Assembly (NCBI GenBank): GCA_910574455.1
Contig: CAJSYZ010000008.1
Coordinates: 2,544,707 to 2,608,706 of the forward strand
DNA from: Trichaptum fuscoviolaceum
Taxonomy: Eukaryota; Basidiomycota; Agaricomycetes; Hymenochaetales; Trichaptaceae
Direction: 5' to 3'
Length of the DNA stretch: 64,000 nt
A program made the translations under genes and the position numbers. The notes under the pieces are model-generated. The model worked only from the letters and a program-made list of their open reading frames with translations, searched no databases and had not been told where the DNA came from. Shown piece after piece: positions 61,602 through 64,000 of the stretch; the stretch's first letter is position 1, and the number at the start of each line of letters is the position of its first letter.

Positions 61602-62221
61602 ATGACTGAATGGAACGCAAAGTTTGACAAGGCTGTCGCCATTGTCCAGGGACTCCCTAAAGACGGTCCGATCAAGCCTACGCAGGATGAGCAACTCTAC
61701 GTGTGTTTCTATCTTCCTCACTCATTTCTCTAGCACTCATGCAATCGTTCGGGTCTTAGTTCTACAAGTACTTTAAGCAAGGTTTGTAAATTCTCTTTGC
61801 ACCTCAGTCGAGGTGTGAATTGTGCGGAACAGTCTCGGGGACAAATGATAATTTCACGAGCTCGACGTTTACCCTGACTGATCGCTCTGAACGTCTTTCA
61901 CAGCCACGGTAGGAGATGTCAATACTACCAGACCTGGTATACTTGATTTTGTTGGGAAGGCCAAGTGGTGAGTCTATTGTCATCTGCGTATTGTAACCGA
62001 CTGTGGTCCTAACTAGTTCACAGGGATGCGTGGAAGTCTGTCGAAGGCACAAGCACAGAAGAGGCAAAGAAGTTGTATGTAGAGAAATTATTGGAGGTTT
62101 GTAGTACTGTCTATCGTCGCTTCAATCTCTTCCTAACACTCCAAATCCATGGCAGATTTTGGAAAAGGCTCCGGAAGAGTACTCAAAGCAGTACATCGAT
62201 GACATCAAGGCAGCCGCTTGA
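61602..62221 (+). CDS. ACB1: Acyl-CoA-binding protein (ACBP)
   Basis: Five exons: 61602-61700, 61760-61781, 61904-61967, 62024-62096 and 62156-62221; 107 aa. The product is a single ACBP domain: WNAKFDKAVAIVQGLPKDGP, then PTQDEQLYFYKYFKQATVGD with the ligand-binding tyrosines and lysine of helix 2, then TTRPGILDFVGKAKWDAWKS, the most conserved family segment (KxKWDAW), then TSTEEAKKLYVEKLLEILEK. It binds medium- and long-chain acyl-CoA in the cytosol and shuttles it to lipid synthesis and membrane remodelling. The length is somewhat above the 86-87 residues of the yeast and animal forms because of a C-terminal extension. Exon 2 has only 22 nt, and the domain is cut by four introns, which is why no long open frame marks it. 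Confidence 0.95.
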
Positions 62222-63087
62222 ATTCACCAAAGGATTGAATTGTTCAAGGGTAGAAAGACTTTGAGTCGAACGTTTAGTTGTACCATAAGTGCCATGAAAG
62301 CTTGATAATCAGTTGCTCTTCTCAAGGTCTATCGCAAAGCATGCGGTGACGGACATTTTCAACCACATTTTGGAGAGAAGGCATAGCGCATTAAGATGAG
62401 AGCTTGCAGGGTGACTCTTCCGGCGACTACCGTATATGCATGGACCCTTCCTCCGCAACCTGTAATGGAAGACAATGCACGCCGTATTTAGATACGGGAT
62501 ATATGCACTTATTGCGAACGCGGAACAACGTCGGCCTCCGGCGATGATCGAAGAACTCTATGTACTTGAGTGCACGACCGACAGCTGAAGCATGTACGCA
62601 ACATAGAGACGCTGTGTGCAAGTAATTTGGAGTTTCCGCATATGCTCGGCATAAGTTCGCATACTATGACAAAGGAATGACAGTGTATGCCAGATGTTGG
62701 GCAAGATAATTGCAACCGCTGAAATCGTAGATGATGAACGTCGCATATCACAGTGAGTATGGGCAATGAGCGTAGTGCGAAATCGACTGTTTGATCTCAG
62801 GGAATGCCGAAAGGGCGAGTAATTTTTTTGTGCATCAGCAGGGTATATTAGTGACAAGAAATGAGGACATCTCGACAATCATACATAAATCGTAGGATAC
62901 TCGTAAGTACATCAAGGCAGTCAGTCAGATATCAAGCAAAAGGGGATATTGAAATATGTCCATTACAGTCAGAACCATGCTTTCATGAGCAGATATAAAC
63001 ACATCACGAAATCGAAGAGAATAAGAATCAATACAACAAAACCACACAAAACACCAATGAGCGTACACAGAAGTAATTATTACAGAG
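62222..63087. other. Convergent spacer, no gene seen
   Basis: About 865 bp between the 3' ends of ACBP (+) and the partial minus-strand gene. Frames are short and unrelated to known domains. No RNA gene was recognised. Confidence 0.4.
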
Positions 63088-64000
63088 TCATTTCGAGTTT
63101 GATGAAGTGCTTAGCCTGTGATCCGGGTTCGCAACGAAGAGTTCCGGGCGTTGGATTAGACCATACTTCACCGCGGTGCTATTCAGTTTAGGCCTATGCT
63201 CTGGGATGTCGACATTTATACCGTGAGATTTATGGCGTGTTCCAGCACGCTCCGGTTTCGTAGGAGAAGTAGGGCTCGTTAACTCCTGCGTCATGCGACG
63301 CTCATAATCTGCGACACGAGCTGCAACAGCGCCAGCCGAACGAGACCGTTTGCTTCGAGGACGATCTTGGGCGGAAGATCTCTGCACTTCAGAACTAATC
63401 ACGAATGTTGAAGATGTGCCAAATCTGGATGTCGGTAACAGAGAACCGGTCAGGAGTGGGGAAGGAAGAGTGGATAACTTTATATCGTCCGTCGGGGATT
63501 CGACCATCTGGAGGGGTTCATCGAATTTCAGAAGTATCCCATTCTCTAAAGGATCATGGGTCGTGGTCGCTTCAGATGGATGACGACTAGGATTTTCTAC
63601 AGTACCTGAGAAAGTGCCCGTTCCATCACTGTTAGCAGATACACTGGGAGTATAGTCGATCGATATGCCCGTAGCCTCACGCTGTGCAACATCCAGTCGG
63701 CCACCCAAACGTTCAAGTGCTTCGGAGTCGGCTGTCTGACTAGTCTTCAAACTTGTCATACTTCGCTCCCCAGACAACGAGTAGATGCCTTCTGATTTCA
63801 TCCACCGCCTTGATCCTAAGGTTGATGGTTGAGACTCAGAATTTGGTGCAGACGTCTCAGGAACGACCACCCTCCCCGAACTTCCACTGCCACTTCTTTC
63901 GTGTATAGCACTAAGTCGTCCCGGAGGAGGATTAGGATCACGGAATTCGAAATCTAATTTCACGCTGGGTTGACGCGTTTGTTCAAACACGGACTCCCTG
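63088..64000 (-). CDS. Ser/Thr-rich protein of unknown function, C-terminal part (partial)
   Basis: The frame is open from the right edge of the window to the stop at 63088, about 304 codons, so the gene starts outside. Features visible are a Pro/Ser-rich acidic-basic mix, a basic patch RPRSKRSRSAGAVAARVADY that could be a nuclear localisation signal or basic helix, a following SPTSPTKPERAGTRHKSHG, and the tail IQRPELFVANPDHRLSTSSN. The short helix AARVADYERRMTQEL is the only ordered-looking stretch. No domain is recognised and the identifying region is probably upstream. Confidence 0.6.
   Translation of the reverse strand, partial: RESVFEQTRQPSVKLDFEFRDPNPPPGRLSAIHERSGSGSSGRVVVPETSAPNSESQPSTLGSRRWMKSEGIYSLSGERSMTSLKTSQTADSEALERLGGRLDVAQREATGISIDYTPSVSANSDGTGTFSGTVENPSRHPSEATTTHDPLENGILLKFDEPLQMVESPTDDIKLSTLPSPLLTGSLLPTSRFGTSSTFVISSEVQRSSAQDRPRSKRSRSAGAVAARVADYERRMTQELTSPTSPTKPERAGTRHKSHGINVDIPEHRPKLNSTAVKYGLIQRPELFVANPDHRLSTSSNSK

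Overview
This window is nuclear DNA of a filamentous basidiomycete, probably an Agaricomycete. Genes are cut by many short GT-AG introns (mostly 45-65 nt). The gene set is fungal: Vps34, a fused biotin-synthesis protein, a complex I PDSW subunit, Zn2Cys6 regulators, an FG nucleoporin. The style of the small kinases and the F-box-like protein is mushroom-like. There are no prokaryotic operons, no CRISPR and no intact transposon. Exon models were built by hand from reading frame, splice signals and phase; where choices were ambiguous this is stated.

Layout. 1-1347: 3' part of a Ser-rich + strand gene. 2433-6204: a 1201-aa Ser/Pro-rich protein of unknown function (-). 7908-8310: complex I PDSW/NDUFB10-like subunit (-). 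8715-11670: two tandem kinase genes (+), the second carrying a one-base frameshift. 12044-13738: F-box/LRR-like protein (+). 14031-16652: bifunctional dethiobiotin synthetase/DAPA aminotransferase (+). 17248-20648: Vps34 in 14 exons (-). 21250-23457: four-span MARVEL-like membrane protein (-). 23999-24866: Lsb1/Pin3-like SH3 protein (-). 25317-26480: pICln-like protein (+). 26732-33001: Nup159/Nup214 nucleoporin (-). 33695-35946: GBD/FH3 formin-type regulatory domain protein (-). 36620-37846: a small seven-exon gene of unknown function (-), not visible as one open frame. 38558-44560 and 45076-48633: tandem paralogous Zn2Cys6 transcription factors (-). 48634-59148: about 10.5 kb with no convincing gene. 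59149-61181: tandem PH-domain protein (-). 61602-62221: acyl-CoA-binding protein (+). 63088-64000: 3' end of an unknown gene (-).

The genes do not form one pathway. The conserved ones are ordinary housekeeping loci: phosphoinositide and membrane traffic, nuclear pore, mitochondrial complex I, biotin and acyl-CoA metabolism, actin and polarity regulation. The two accessory-looking zones are the kinase pair with the F-box neighbour (8.3-13.8 kb) and the transcription-factor pair with its very long upstream spacer (38.5-59 kb). I found no clearly new multi-gene system. The most interesting items are the frameshifted kinase copy with a shared promoter element, the cryptic gene at 36.6-37.8 kb, and the TF pair with its long intron and long gene-free upstream region.
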